Source of the DNA: CAIWTU01 sp963815135
Lineage (GTDB): Bacteria; Desulfobacterota; Desulfuromonadia; Geobacterales; Geobacteraceae
NCBI GenBank assembly: GCA_963815135.1
Contig: CAWFFO010000002.1
Coordinates: 1-64,000 of the forward strand
DNA: 64,000 nt
Reading direction: 5' to 3'
In this document: piece after piece, positions 17,439 through 27,565 of the stretch
How the letters are laid out: every line of letters begins with the position of its first letter
Position numbering within the stretch: position 1 is the stretch's first letter
Notes under the pieces: generated by a model
What the model was told of the DNA's origin: nothing
The model's database searches: none
Seen by the model: the letters and a program-made list of their open reading frames with translations, nothing else
Program-made: the position numbers and the translations under genes

Positions 17439-18094
17439 AATCGTCAGGTGAAGACTTTACGCCTCTGTCATGTATCGGGTGAGAAAAGAAGCATGTTTTG
17501 CCCGTTTTATCGTGTTAATGCCCCCTGCCATATCAAAAGCGGAGCTTTTCGAAATATTAAACACAAGACTCGAACTTAATAACTCGAAGCCATCGACTTT
17601 ATGGAAGCCGTTCTGTGCAACTTGAAGGTCAGATACCCCTGAAAATGGCCGGGAAACTGAGAAAACCGGCTTAGGCAAATTCGTTTATCCGTCAGAAAAA
17701 AGTCCCGCCATGAGAATTCTTCAAACCGGCGAACCAAAAACATTCTCTCACCACGCAACGTGCTCACCTTCAGACCGGGCGCATTCCTCAATCAAGAGAT
17801 CTTTGGTGGACAAATCGTTTTGCTAATATCGTATAAATTATGAAAACATCTTTTTGATTTAACGGACAGAAGGCAATTATTACTCACTTCGAGTACAATA
17901 AGATGTGAAGCATCATTTAATTCTCGGACTTTATCAACGCCGGAGGTTGCCCCACCCGGGTCCTTAAAATGTTGTTCTGCAGTGAGGGTTAAAGTTAAAG
18001 AGGATCAATATTCAAGTCCACCCACATGCTGAACCTGCGGGTAAAGACATTTCGCAACCCCTTGTAGAATGCTGGGCAAATAAAAGGAGAAAAA
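17439..18094. other. 656-nt gap without a recognised gene
   Basis: No frame here shows a recognisable domain or a good start site on either strand. The only visible signal is the AAAAGGAG ribosome site at its right end, belonging to the small gene at 18095. Confidence 0.5.
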
Positions 18095-18287
18095 ATGGAA
18101 AATTTTACCAGAGAAGAGGTCATCAGGATTTTACGGGAGCTGGCAGACTCTTTGTATAGAAGAGCTCATGAAGGGCACGAAAGAAGGACGGGCTGCGGAA
18201 TACTCTTACGCCAAGAAATTTCGCAGCGAAGCAGAAGGTGTTGAAAAAGCAATAGAGATTTTTGAAAATTATTCCAAAAAGAAATAA
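18095..18287 (+). CDS. Small hypothetical protein, probably one frameshift
   Basis: The ATG at 18095 follows a strong AAAAGGAG. The first frame reads MENFTREEVIRILRELADSL; after about 18160 the sense continues in another frame as MKGTKEGRAAEYSYAKKFR and ends EIFENYSKKK at 18287. The total length is 193 nt, one base off a multiple of three, so a single indel restores a charged, helical protein of about 64 residues. The function is unknown. Confidence 0.5.
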
Positions 18288-18609
18288 AAATCTGAAACAT
18301 CAGCGCCGACGGCCGCTTCAAAAACTGGACAGGGACAACACTGACGGGCCGTGAAACTGATTGTTTCAGGTTGAATTTGAATCTCCTCAATTCCTTGATG
18401 ACATGTCTCCGTCTGGTATAATGGAACTTCGGGCCTCACGATGGTCAGATGGTTGTTTTAAAACTGAAATCGGGTTGGTCCGGGATGAATTGCCTGCTCA
18501 AAGGACCACTGCATTTCGTTGTCTGCATCTCCTTTTCGCTCACTTGCGCAGTGCCTCTCAACCCCATCATGACGGTTTTAAATAACCTTGAACCACTTTG
18601 GAGGGATTA

Positions 18610-19920
18610 ATGAAAATAAATCTGTTTACGTTTTATGCCGCCCTCCTTCTCCTGGTGCTTGCCGCAGGAGGAACTGCATGGGCCCAAAGCGATTATCCCG
18701 AATATGCCGATACCATGGAGCAGTCAGGTTACGTCTCATATACCGCGGATGAACTGGATGCTCTTCTCGCCCCCATAGCCCTTTATCCGGACCCTCTCCT
18801 TGCGCAGATTCTGCCGGCGGCGACATTTATCGACCAGATCGACGAGGCGGCACGTTATGTCAGACAATACGGGAATTCCGCACAGATTGACGATCAACCC
18901 TGGGATGTGAGTGTCAAGGCAGTGGCCCACTATCCCGACGTGCTCTTCATGATGGACCAGAAGTACGACTGGACCGTATCCCTTGGGCAGGCCTTCATCA
19001 ACCAGCAGCAGGACGTAATGGATGCGATCCAGAGACTAAGGGCCGAGGCTCAGGAGGAGGGAAACCTCTCAACAACTCCTCAGCAGGAAGTTGTGGATGA
19101 AGATGGTTATATCAGGATCGTGCCGGCTCAGCCTGAGGTGATTTACGTCCCCCAATATGATCCGCTTGTCGTGTATATGGAAAGGTCTCCCTCGTACGGC
19201 TTCATTACCTTCAGCATCGGGTTTTCGATCGGCGCCTGGCTGGACCGCGATTGCGACTGGCAAGGGCGGCGCGTCTATTATCACGGCTGGCAGGGCGAAG
19301 GATGGGTCAGCCGGGCCCGGCCATACATCCATGAGCAGAGAAATATCTATATCAACAAAAGTTATTCCGTTATCAATGTCAACAGGAAGGTGATCCGGCA
19401 CAGCACGGATAATTTCCGCGAAGAACTGAGCCGCAATGCCCTGAACCGACAGAAACAAATCCACCCTCAGGCCGGTCAGCCACGGAATATTCAGCCGGGC
19501 AGCGGGACCGGAAACCGGGGGCAGATGGTTCGGCCGCCGACAACGATTACCCGTCCCACCACAACCGTTACGCACCCCACCACGACTGTCACCCGCCCGA
19601 CGGAACGGCCCGACAACAAGGCTCTCTACCGGGGAAGGGAAATCAAGGGGGTGCAGCCAGCGGCCGGATCGGGTTACGGCGGTTACGGAAGCAAAAAGGA
19701 CGCCGCGACTTACAGTGAACGCGGCAGTTCGAGCAGGGGAACCATGGGCCAGTTCAACCGTCAGCAGCCGAAACCCGCGCAAAATCAACGTCCCGCTCCG
19801 GCACAACGACCGGCAATCAACCAGGGCCGGCAGCCTGCGCCCGGACCGGCAGCCAAACCCGCTCCACCCCAGACACCTCCTGCCAGCCAGGGCGGAGAAG
19901 ACAAAAGGCGGCATCACTAG
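18610..19920 (+). CDS. DUF3300 family exported protein
   Basis: A 436-residue protein with a signal peptide (LLLLVLAAGGTAWAQ) and the DUF3300 signature LLAPIALYPDPLLAQILPA...PWDVSVKAVAHYPDVL in separated blocks at residues about 50-110. The second part, IYVPQYDPLVVY and FSIGFSIGAWLD, is also family-typical. The C-terminal 150 residues are low-complexity: repeated RPTTT/HPTTT units followed by Pro-, Gln- and Ala-rich sequence. The ATG at 18610 has GGAGG five bases upstream. It probably acts in the periplasm or outer envelope; its role is not known. DUF3300 genes commonly precede a DUF2950 gene, as here. Confidence 0.88.
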   Translation: MKINLFTFYAALLLLVLAAGGTAWAQSDYPEYADTMEQSGYVSYTADELDALLAPIALYPDPLLAQILPAATFIDQIDEAARYVRQYGNSAQIDDQPWDVSVKAVAHYPDVLFMMDQKYDWTVSLGQAFINQQQDVMDAIQRLRAEAQEEGNLSTTPQQEVVDEDGYIRIVPAQPEVIYVPQYDPLVVYMERSPSYGFITFSIGFSIGAWLDRDCDWQGRRVYYHGWQGEGWVSRARPYIHEQRNIYINKSYSVINVNRKVIRHSTDNFREELSRNALNRQKQIHPQAGQPRNIQPGSGTGNRGQMVRPPTTITRPTTTVTHPTTTVTRPTERPDNKALYRGREIKGVQPAAGSGYGGYGSKKDAATYSERGSSSRGTMGQFNRQQPKPAQNQRPAPAQRPAINQGRQPAPGPAAKPAPPQTPPASQGGEDKRRHH

Positions 19921-19964
19921 CGTCCGGATCAATTATTTTCCTTGACCAAGAAAGGAATAGGCAC

Positions 19965-20936
19965 ATGAAATATATGCGCGATATCATATTCCGCAGTTCT
20001 GGACTTTTTCGGATAGCAGCCTTGATGCTGGCAATTGCGTCAATTCCGGCCGGTGTATTCGCCGCTTCGCCTGAACCTGCACAGAGGCTTTTCGCCTCAC
20101 CCGAGGCGGCCCGCGCGGCGTTGATCAAGGCGGTCCAGGCAAAAGATCATGCGGAGTTGAAGGCGATTTTCGGCCCGGTAACCGGAGAACTCGAACCGAA
20201 TGATCCGGTGGAACAGGCCACCGAATTCGAGCACTTTGCCCGTCACGTGGAGGAAGGAGTCGGGCTGGTCAATGAAGGGGAAGGAAAAGCTATCCTGCTT
20301 ATTGGCGAGAAAAAGTGGCCCTTCCCGGTGCCGATCGTAAAAAAGGGCGACAAATGGCTTTTTGACACCGCGGCGGGGCGCGAAGAGATTCTCAACCGTC
20401 GTATCGGCCGCAACGAACTCATTGCCGTTCAGGTCTGCCGGGCCTACGCCGAAGCCCAGAGAGAATACTACGACATGGCTGATCCTGATGGGGACCAGAT
20501 ACCAAAATATGCACAACATATGATCAGCAGGCCGGTGAAAAGAGACGGCCTTTACTGGCCGACGACGGATGGCGAAAAGGAGAGCCCTCTCGGTCTTTTG
20601 GTCGCCAAAGCGAAGGAAGAAGGGTATATGCAACCGCGCAAAGCGGGTGAGCATGGTCCCCGGCCATACCACGGCTACTATTTCCGGATACTGGAGAGCC
20701 AGGGCCCCAACGCCCAGGGCGGAAAGTTCAATTACGTCATCAACGGCAACATGGTGGCCGGTTTTGCGCTGGTTGCCTATCCCTCCCGGTGGGGAGTTTC
20801 GGGAGTGATGACCTTTATCATCAACCAGCGGGGAAGGGTCTACCAAAAGAATCTGGGTCCGAAAACCGCGGAAATTGCCCGCAAGATGAAACAGTACAAC
20901 CCGGACCTGACCTGGAAACTGGTGGCGGAACAGTGA
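19965..20936 (+). CDS. DUF2950 family exported protein
   Basis: 323 residues with a signal peptide (LMLAIASIPAGVFA) and the DUF2950 body: FASPEAARAALIKAVQAKD, NRRIGRNELIAVQVCRAYA and the C-terminal GYYFRIL...NYVINGNMVAGFALVAYP...YQKNLGP. The gene lies 44 nt after the DUF3300 gene and has AAAGGAA upstream, so the two are probably one operon. Both products are exported. The pair is common in Proteobacteria but has no assigned function. Confidence 0.9.
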   Translation: MKYMRDIIFRSSGLFRIAALMLAIASIPAGVFAASPEPAQRLFASPEAARAALIKAVQAKDHAELKAIFGPVTGELEPNDPVEQATEFEHFARHVEEGVGLVNEGEGKAILLIGEKKWPFPVPIVKKGDKWLFDTAAGREEILNRRIGRNELIAVQVCRAYAEAQREYYDMADPDGDQIPKYAQHMISRPVKRDGLYWPTTDGEKESPLGLLVAKAKEEGYMQPRKAGEHGPRPYHGYYFRILESQGPNAQGGKFNYVINGNMVAGFALVAYPSRWGVSGVMTFIINQRGRVYQKNLGPKTAEIARKMKQYNPDLTWKLVAEQ

Positions 20937-21171
20937 CGCGCCGGTGAGCCTGCCCTCCTTCAAGAAACTGCAAATTTCGTCGTTCTTACCGGGGTCCGGA
21001 TCCATCCGCGCCGGTGACTCATGAAACCAGAAGGCCATGCACTAAAAAGGCTGTGGCCTTTTTTACTATCCGAATTATTTTTAATTCTCTTAAGTCTTTG
21101 GTTCCTTTGGCCGCATAGTTCGGCTTGACTATGTATCCGAAGAAAATGGTTTACAAATTTCGGGCCTCATG

Positions 21172-21191
21172 ATAGTTTAAATTTAAACTAT
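21172..21191. promoter_or_regulatory. Perfect 20-bp palindrome upstream of the MarR gene
   Basis: ATAGTTTAAATTTAAACTAT is a perfect palindrome ending 14 nt before the MarR start codon. A degenerate copy lies at 21679-21698 upstream of the dioxygenase. Its place and symmetry suit a MarR dimer operator. Confidence 0.75.
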
Positions 21192-21205
21192 TAAAGGTTG
21201 AACCA

Positions 21206-21661
21206 ATGCCAAGTAAATATCGCGGTTCAAAAAAAGAGGTTCAGGCGTTAAGCACTTTCGTTAAGCTGATGCGTGCGGCAGAGGCTGTGTCAAGCCGGGT
21301 AACCCGGCGACTGGCGGATTCGGGTCTGACCATAAGCCAGTTCGGGGTGCTGGAAGCGCTTTATCACCTCGGGCCTCTCTGTCAGCGGGACATCGGGAAA
21401 AAGATCCTGAAGAGCAGCGGCAATATTACCGTTATAATCGACAATCTGGAAAGGAGAGGATTGGTCACCAGGGTGCGGGGTACCGAGGACCGACGATTCC
21501 TCACCATCCGGTTGACCGACGCAGGGGAGAAACTTATCGCGGAAGTCTTCCCGCCCCATGCCGAAGCCATTGTCGGGGAGATGGGGGCCATTACCGAAGA
21601 AGAGCAGACCGAACTGGGACGCTTGTGCAAAAAGCTCGGCCTGGGCTCAAAAATAGAATAG
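21206..21661 (+). CDS. MarR family transcriptional regulator
   Basis: A 151-residue winged-helix protein. LTISQFGVLEALYHLGPLCQRDIGKKILKSSGNITVIIDNLERRGLVTRV, spread over residues about 45-95, is the MarR DNA-binding domain, and the wing is GTEDRRFLTIRLTDAG. Its order with a dioxygenase and a WrbA-type quinone reductase matches quinone/catechol-responsive MarR systems such as MhqR. The palindromes flanking the gene suggest it represses itself and the downstream pair. The effector is not visible in the sequence. Confidence 0.9.
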   Translation: MPSKYRGSKKEVQALSTFVKLMRAAEAVSSRVTRRLADSGLTISQFGVLEALYHLGPLCQRDIGKKILKSSGNITVIIDNLERRGLVTRVRGTEDRRFLTIRLTDAGEKLIAEVFPPHAEAIVGEMGAITEEEQTELGRLCKKLGLGSKIE

Positions 21662-21678
21662 TTATTTTTTTTGCACAT

Positions 21679-21698
21679 ATAGTTCAAATTTAAACAAT
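21679..21698. promoter_or_regulatory. Second, imperfect MarR box upstream of the dioxygenase
   Basis: ATAGTTCAAATTTAAACAAT differs from the palindrome at 21172-21191 at two positions. It lies between the MarR gene and the dioxygenase start at 21805. Confidence 0.6.
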
Positions 21699-21804
21699 TG
21701 CATATAAAGCTAATCGGCCGGATTGAACCGGCGGGAACAGTCAGTTAGATAAAGTATAGGTAAACTATGAAAGCACCGCACATGAGCGATGGAGGTTTTC
21801 TGAA

Positions 21805-22597
21805 ATGAATAAAATGCCCGTTCTTTTTGTTGGACACGGCTCCCCCATGAACATCAATTCGGACAATGGTTTTACCGTGAGTCTCCGCAATCTGTCCGGG
21901 GAGTTACCAAAACCCGAAGCGGTTTGCGTAGTGTCCGCCCATTGGCAGACCAGGGGAACGTTCGTCGCATGCCAGGAAAGCATTCGGCAAATTTACGACT
22001 TTTACGGATTCCCGGAACAATTGTACAAAGTTCGCTACGAACCGCCGGGATGCCCGGAAGTTGCCAGACGCGCCGTAGACCTCATGCGCCGGCTTGACCC
22101 CTTTGTGCAATGCAATGACCAATGGGGGCACGACCACGCCGGATGGAGCGTTCTCAAGCACCTGTATCCCGATGCGGACGTCCCGGTTTTTCTCATCAGC
22201 ATTGATATGTCCGCACCGCCCGAAAGGCATGTGCAACTTGCGCGAAAACTTACTCCCTTACGTGACGAAGGGGTCCTGATCCTTGGGAAGCGGGAATATA
22301 GTCCACAACATCGGGGACGCGGATTTCAATAATATGGACGCTCAACCGGAACCGCGAGGCGTCGAATTCGACACTATGATCAGAGAGGCATTGGTTTCCA
22401 GCGACATCGATGCGCTGATAAATTACGGGCGATCGGGGGAAGCGGCCCGTTACTCCGTGCCCACCGCGGACCACTACCTTCCCCTCCTTTACGCCGCCGC
22501 TCTGCGGGAAGAGGGGGAATCGCTCAGCTTCATCTGTGAAATGTTTCAAAACCGTTCGGTTTCGATGCGCTCGTTTCTTGTGGGCGGATTATCATAA
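21805..22597 (+). CDS. DODA-type extradiol ring-cleavage dioxygenase, YgiD-like (one frameshift)
   Basis: Two frames together give about 263 residues of the LigB/YgiD superfamily. The metal ligands are seen as VGHGSPMN (His11), SAHWQT, HNIGDADF and TADHYLPLLYA. The frame changes near 22285, where GGGAAGCGGG stands for an expected GGGAGCGGG, one extra A. Homologues open aromatic diols or act on DOPA-like substrates. The gene has a GGAGG upstream and lies between the MarR regulator and WrbA, so it is likely part of a catechol/quinone detoxification operon. Confidence 0.85.
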
Positions 22598-22617
22598 ATC
22601 AAAATTAGGAGGCAGTC

Positions 22618-23238
22618 ATGACAAGAGTTCTCATCGTATTTTACAGCATGTACGGCCACATCTTCAAAATGGCGGAGGCCGTTGCCGAAGGTGTCCGGGA
22701 AATTCCCGGCTGCGAGGTCGTCCTCCGGAGGGTCCCCGAAACCCTGCCCGGAGAGGTTCTCGAAAAAATGGGCGCGCTCGATGCCCAAAAGGCGATGGCG
22801 CACATTCCGCTGGTTCATCCGGAAGAGCTGGCTTCCGCCGATGCCATAATATTCGGCACCCCGACCCGATTCGGGAACATGTGCGGACAGATGCGCCAGT
22901 TCCTTGATTCGACCGGGCAGCTCTGGCTGAAAGGTTCCCTGGTGGGCAAGGTGGGGAGCGTTTTCGCGAGTTCCGCTACCCAGCACGGCGGCCAGGAGTC
23001 CACCATTTTGAGCTTCCACATAACATTGCTCCACCAGGGAATGGTGGTTGTAGGTCTGCCCTACGCGTTTGCCGGACAAATGGACAACAGCCAGATCACC
23101 GGTTGCTCTCCCTATGGTGCTTCGACCATCGCCGGAACGGACGGTTCGCGGAGCCCGAGCGAAAACGAGCTTGCAGGCGCCCGTTACCAGGGGACCCATG
23201 TGGCGACGATCGCCAGGAAGCTCTCGAAGGCTGAGTAA
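22618..23238 (+). CDS. wrbA: NAD(P)H:quinone oxidoreductase, WrbA type
   Basis: A 206-residue flavodoxin-fold protein. VLIVFYSMYGHIFKMAEAV binds the FMN phosphate, FGTPTRFGNMCGQMRQFLD the isoalloxazine ring, and SSATQHGGQESTI is the WrbA signature. GCSPYGASTIAG is the typical C-terminal block. It reduces quinones to quinols by two electrons, avoiding semiquinones. It lies 20 nt after the dioxygenase with AGGAGG upstream, so the two are co-transcribed. A terminator follows. Confidence 0.95.
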   Translation: MTRVLIVFYSMYGHIFKMAEAVAEGVREIPGCEVVLRRVPETLPGEVLEKMGALDAQKAMAHIPLVHPEELASADAIIFGTPTRFGNMCGQMRQFLDSTGQLWLKGSLVGKVGSVFASSATQHGGQESTILSFHITLLHQGMVVVGLPYAFAGQMDNSQITGCSPYGASTIAGTDGSRSPSENELAGARYQGTHVATIARKLSKAE

Positions 23239-23298
23239 AGTAATAAAATACCGGTAAATATGTTTCCGGGCGTATCGACCCGGGAGTAATGACTTAAA

Positions 23299-23333
23299 AA
23301 GGCCGCATCCGATCAAGGATCCGGCCTTTTTTT
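23299..23333 (+). terminator. Terminator of the MarR-dioxygenase-wrbA operon
   Basis: AAGGCCG-c-ATCC (23299-23310) pairs with GGAT-c-CGGCCTT (23317-23328); a seven-base T-run follows. Confidence 0.85.
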
Positions 23334-23484
23334 GCCTGATACGGATTCAAGTCTTTACCGGAAGCCGGCAAAAGATTAGAATAACGCCCAATAAAAATTT
23401 TATCAGGATTGTTTCAATCGGCTAAATTCCAGAAAACGATAAGCGATAGTGCAAAATCACTCGACAAATACAAGAGGAGGCGGG

Positions 23485-25563
23485 GTGGAGCTCATATCGG
23501 AACAGGTGCAGGCGGAAAAAGAGCCCGGTGATCGGATCAACGAGCTTGAAAAACGTGTACAGGAACTTACGTCGGAAGTCGCCAAAAAAAATGAATTGCT
23601 CGGCATGGAGAAGTCATTGCGCCGACAGGCCGAGGAAAAACTTATTGCCAACGAAGAAATATATTCCTCCATTTTCAACCACATTGGCATCGGCATATCG
23701 GTGATCAGTCCGGACATGGAAGTTGTTTTCCTGAACAGGGTCATGAAGAAGCTGTTCCCCGATATTGATGTCAGCGAGCGCCCCGTCTGCTACAAGAGCT
23801 TTAGCATTCCTCCCCGGGACGAGGTCTGCCCGTTTTGTCCGACAATCAAAACATTGCAGGACGGAAAAAACCATGTGATCGTCAACGAAATGCCAACAGA
23901 GGCCGGGATGCGTCATTTTAAAATAACCACCGCCCCCGTGCTGTCGGAGGACGGTTCCGTTTCCGCTGTCATCGAAGTCGTGGAGGATATCACCGATCGA
24001 AAACTGGCCGAGCAGTCTCTCAAGGAAAATGAGGAACGCTATCGAATATTTACCTCTCTTACATCCGATTATGTCTTCAAATGTTCCCATGCGGAGAACC
24101 AACCATACCGGATCCAGTGGATGGCCGGGGCTGTCGAGCCCATAACCGGCTTTTCACAGGAAGAAATTCTTGAAATGGGCTGCTGGCTGAAAATCGTCCA
24201 TCCCGATGACTTCGAGCTTATAAGTTCCAAACTCATGGGATATTTCCCGGGTGCAAGAGGCACGGCAAAATTCAGGATAATTACCAAGTCCGGTCAGGTT
24301 CGATGGTTAAAAGAATCGTGCTGTTGCGAAAACGGGAGCACCCCCGGAGAAATCATTCTTTACGGGACCACACAGGACATTACCGAACAGGAGGTATTGT
24401 TCTCCCAACTTGTCAAAAATCAGAAACTTGAATCCCTCGGCGTCTTTGCCGGAGGGATAGCACATGATTTCAACAATCTGCTTACCGGAATAATCGCAAA
24501 CATATCGCTTGCGAAGATTTTCGTTAATCCTGAAGAGAAAGTATTCACTAGGCTGGAGGAGGCTGAAAAGGCTTCCGGCCGGGCCAAGGAATTGACCCAG
24601 CAGTTGTTGACCTTTTCCAAAGGCGGCGATCCGGTCAAAAAGATTGCATCCATTGAAAAGATCCTGATGGATTCATCTTCTTTTGTTCTGCGGGGCTCGA
24701 ACGTCAGGTGCGAATTGGCGATCCCTGACGGTATCTGGCCCGTCGAAGTCGATGTCGGACAGATAGGCCAGGTGGTCAACAATCTTCTCATCAATGCCGA
24801 CCAGGCCATGCCGGATGGGGGAATAATCAGAATAAGTGTTGAAAATCTGACGGCAGGACCGGATGATGTCGTGACTTTGAACGAGGGGCACTATGTCAAG
24901 TTTTCAATTGAAGACCGTGGGATAGGAATTCCGGAAGAATATCTGGCGAAAATTTTCGACCCGTATTTCACCACCAAGCAGAAAGGCAGCGGACTCGGCC
25001 TTGCCACGGTCCATTCCATCATCAAAAAACACGATGGTCATATCTTCGTCGAATCCAAAATCGGCTCGGGCACGACAATCCATGTCTATCTTCCGGCTTC
25101 CGGGAAAAAGCTGACGGGAACAATAGCCGAGGAGGAAAAACATCTTTCGGGATACGGCAATATTCTCGTTATGGATGACGATGAAATCATAAGGGAAGTG
25201 GCAAAGGAAATTCTGGGGCATCTCGGGTACAGGGTGGAACTTTGCGCTGACGGCAACCAGGCGATAGCGTTGTATCGGAAAGCCATGAACAATGATGAGC
25301 CTTTTGATCTGGTTATTATGGATTTGACCGTACCGGGCGGCATGGGAGGGAGGGAAACGATGGAGAAACTGCTGGAGATCAATCACGAAGTAAAGGGGAT
25401 CGTCTCCAGCGGCTACAACAACGACCCGATTCTTGCCAATTACCGGCAATACGGTTTCAGCGGCGTTGTTATAAAACCCTATAATATCTCCGAGCTGGGC
25501 AAGGTTGTGCAGGATATGATCCCGCGCGGATCCACAAACCGCCCCGCCCAACCGGCCATTTAG
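23485..25563 (+). CDS. PAS hybrid histidine kinase with C-terminal receiver
   Basis: 692 residues from a GTG at 23485 behind AGGAGG (23475-23480); an earlier GTG at 23449 has no ribosome site. Order: a short coiled coil (RINELEKRVQELTSEVAKK), two PAS domains (first with a CPFCPT loop that may bind metal, each followed by a DIT linker), HisKA with AGGIAHDFNNLL as phospho-site, HATPase (NNLLINADQAMP, FTTKQKGSGLGLATV), and REC with Asp in LVIMDLTVP. No membrane segment is visible, so it is cytoplasmic. The kinase and receiver closely resemble those at 54305-57703 (RGSNV, SSGYxNDP, YGFSGVV), so the two are paralogues. The output is unknown. Confidence 0.92.
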   Translation: MELISEQVQAEKEPGDRINELEKRVQELTSEVAKKNELLGMEKSLRRQAEEKLIANEEIYSSIFNHIGIGISVISPDMEVVFLNRVMKKLFPDIDVSERPVCYKSFSIPPRDEVCPFCPTIKTLQDGKNHVIVNEMPTEAGMRHFKITTAPVLSEDGSVSAVIEVVEDITDRKLAEQSLKENEERYRIFTSLTSDYVFKCSHAENQPYRIQWMAGAVEPITGFSQEEILEMGCWLKIVHPDDFELISSKLMGYFPGARGTAKFRIITKSGQVRWLKESCCCENGSTPGEIILYGTTQDITEQEVLFSQLVKNQKLESLGVFAGGIAHDFNNLLTGIIANISLAKIFVNPEEKVFTRLEEAEKASGRAKELTQQLLTFSKGGDPVKKIASIEKILMDSSSFVLRGSNVRCELAIPDGIWPVEVDVGQIGQVVNNLLINADQAMPDGGIIRISVENLTAGPDDVVTLNEGHYVKFSIEDRGIGIPEEYLAKIFDPYFTTKQKGSGLGLATVHSIIKKHDGHIFVESKIGSGTTIHVYLPASGKKLTGTIAEEEKHLSGYGNILVMDDDEIIREVAKEILGHLGYRVELCADGNQAIALYRKAMNNDEPFDLVIMDLTVPGGMGGRETMEKLLEINHEVKGIVSSGYNNDPILANYRQYGFSGVVIKPYNISELGKVVQDMIPRGSTNRPAQPAI

Positions 25564-26147
25564 TTTGTTCAACCGCATCCGCGGATAACCTTGTGAAACC
25601 ATTCGTTTGCCACATGTGCCTTACCATATCAGATGTTCATTTGTCAGATCAAGGCACCCATTAACAGTCAGATCTTGCCGTTTCAAGCAGCGCGAGCAGG
25701 CATAGATAATATCGCGTCGGATTCAATAAAGCAATGTTAGAGCATGTCAGACACTGCATTTGACGGTATGTTCGAAACCTGGAAATGCTATAACCCTATT
25801 CGGCAGTTGCAGGCATCCTCCGTTCGCTCCGGAGACCTGTTTATGCTGTCCAAGCTCATTTCGCTACAGCCGATAAACTCACCCTTCGGGTTCAGACAAT
25901 ATCGGCTGTCCACACTCCATTTCGCCAAGAGCAGCGACGAAACAGGCCTGAGTTGCTTACTGCGGGCATCTCCAACTGCAGTTCTGGGATAACCGCTGTG
26001 ACGGGGAAGTTCAGAATCCGGCCCTGTCAACAACAGCTAACATCCTGCTCTTGACGTTCTTTCTCCCGGGATGATATCCTGCTCCCCCAAATTCACCGGG
26101 AAATACAGTCTCGACAGATTTTTATCCGTGTGCCGGAGGAGTAACGT
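25564..26147. other. 584-nt intergenic region without a supported gene
   Basis: Open frames on both strands in 25744-26033 overlap each other and show no domain or good start. The right end carries a GGAGGAG ribosome site for the transporter. Confidence 0.5.
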
Positions 26148-27383
26148 ATGTTGCATGGCGTATTGGGTATCGCTTTATTATTGGCCGTGGCCTGGCTCCT
26201 GAGTGAGAACCGACGCGCCTTTCCCTGGAGAACTGCACTGGCTGGATTTGCCTTACAGGCGACAATCGCCGTGCTCATGTTGAAGGCGCCGCTGTTCCGG
26301 GATATTTTTCTAGGTCTCAATTCCGTTGTCACATCATTCCAGGACGCAACCCAAGCCGGGACATCTTTTGTGTTCGGCTATCTGGGCGGAGGGCCACTGC
26401 CGTTTGTCGAGACCAGACCGGGAGGTTCGTTCTCCCTGGCCTTTCAGGCTTTGCCGCTGGTGCTGGTCATCGGAGCTCTCACTGCGATGCTCTATTACTG
26501 GCGGATCCTGCCCAGAGTGGTGCAGGCTTTTTCCTGGGTGCTGCGCAAGACCATGGGCATCGGCGGGGCCCTGGGTGTCGTCTCTTCCGGTTGCATTTTT
26601 CTGGGCATGATCGAATCGCCTCTCCTCATCCGCCCCTACCTGTGCAAAATGACCCGCAGCGAACTTTTCGCCATGATGGCCACCGGCCTCTCCTGCATTG
26701 CCGGGACCATGCTGGTTCTCTATGCTACGGTCCTGCAGGGAGTCATTCCCGATGCCTTCGGCCATATTTTGACCGCTTCCATCATCCATGCTCCGGCGGC
26801 GCTGGTCCTGGCATCCGTCATGGTCCCGGAAACGGAACCGCAGACCCTCGGCGGCGAGATCTCATCCTATGAAGCCTCGAGCGCCATGGATGCCCTGACC
26901 AGGGGAACCTGGGACGGCCTGCAGCTTCTTTTCAACATCGTGGCCATCCTGATCGTTTTTGTCGCTCTGGTGAAATTGTTTAACATAGGGCTCGGTCAGC
27001 TGCCGGATATATACGGCGCACCGCTGACCCTGGAGCGCATCCTGGGAGTGCTCATGGCTCCGGTAGTCTGGCTCATAGGGGTACCGTGGCAGGAAGCACA
27101 CACCGCCGGAGCACTGATGGGCACCAAGGTGGTGCTCAACGAATTTCTGGCCTACATCGATTTGTCCAGGCTGCCCCAGGCCGCGCTCGGAGCCAAGAGC
27201 CGGATTATCATGACCTATGCCATGTGCAGCTTCGCCAACATCGGCAGCCTGGGCATCCTCATCGGCGGACTCGGTTCGCTCTGTCCCGAGCGAAGGGACG
27301 AGATAGTTGCCATGGGCGTAAAGGCCCTGGTTGCGGGAGTACTTGCATCATTGATGACTGGCGCAATTGTGGGGATGCTGTGA
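26148..27383 (+). CDS. Concentrative nucleoside transporter (CNT/NupC family)
   Basis: A 411-residue inner-membrane protein with about ten hydrophobic segments. The CNT signature is visible as SFVFGYLGGG near residue 75, IFLGMIESPLLIRPYL near 155, and GVPWQEAHTAGALMGTKVVLNEFLAYIDL near 315, with further substrate-site segments at the C-terminus (YAMCSFANIGSLGILIGG). It takes up nucleosides with Na+ or H+. The ATG at 26148 has GGAGGAG seven bases upstream. It is a single gene followed by a terminator further down. Confidence 0.92.
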   Translation: MLHGVLGIALLLAVAWLLSENRRAFPWRTALAGFALQATIAVLMLKAPLFRDIFLGLNSVVTSFQDATQAGTSFVFGYLGGGPLPFVETRPGGSFSLAFQALPLVLVIGALTAMLYYWRILPRVVQAFSWVLRKTMGIGGALGVVSSGCIFLGMIESPLLIRPYLCKMTRSELFAMMATGLSCIAGTMLVLYATVLQGVIPDAFGHILTASIIHAPAALVLASVMVPETEPQTLGGEISSYEASSAMDALTRGTWDGLQLLFNIVAILIVFVALVKLFNIGLGQLPDIYGAPLTLERILGVLMAPVVWLIGVPWQEAHTAGALMGTKVVLNEFLAYIDLSRLPQAALGAKSRIIMTYAMCSFANIGSLGILIGGLGSLCPERRDEIVAMGVKALVAGVLASLMTGAIVGML

Positions 27384-27565
27384 GGTCATGTGCGCGACTT
27401 CCAGAAGTATCTGGTTTGCCAATCATCACCGTATAAGCCTTTTTGGACCGCTATGGCTGACAGCGGCGGGAATAGGGAATCAAAACCGGTCTTGAGTAAT
27501 TTTATACAGACTGGCCAAACTATTATGGTATAGTTAGAAAAGAAAAAGAATTTCTGGAGTCAATG

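Noticed and set aside
17457..17678. 73-residue minus-strand frame in the 17.4-18.1 kb gap
   Set aside because: No start site or domain; composition does not differ from neighbouring non-coding DNA.
25744..26033. Overlapping frames on both strands in the gap before the CNT transporter
   Set aside because: They are complementary to each other, have no ribosome sites and show no domain; treated as chance frames.
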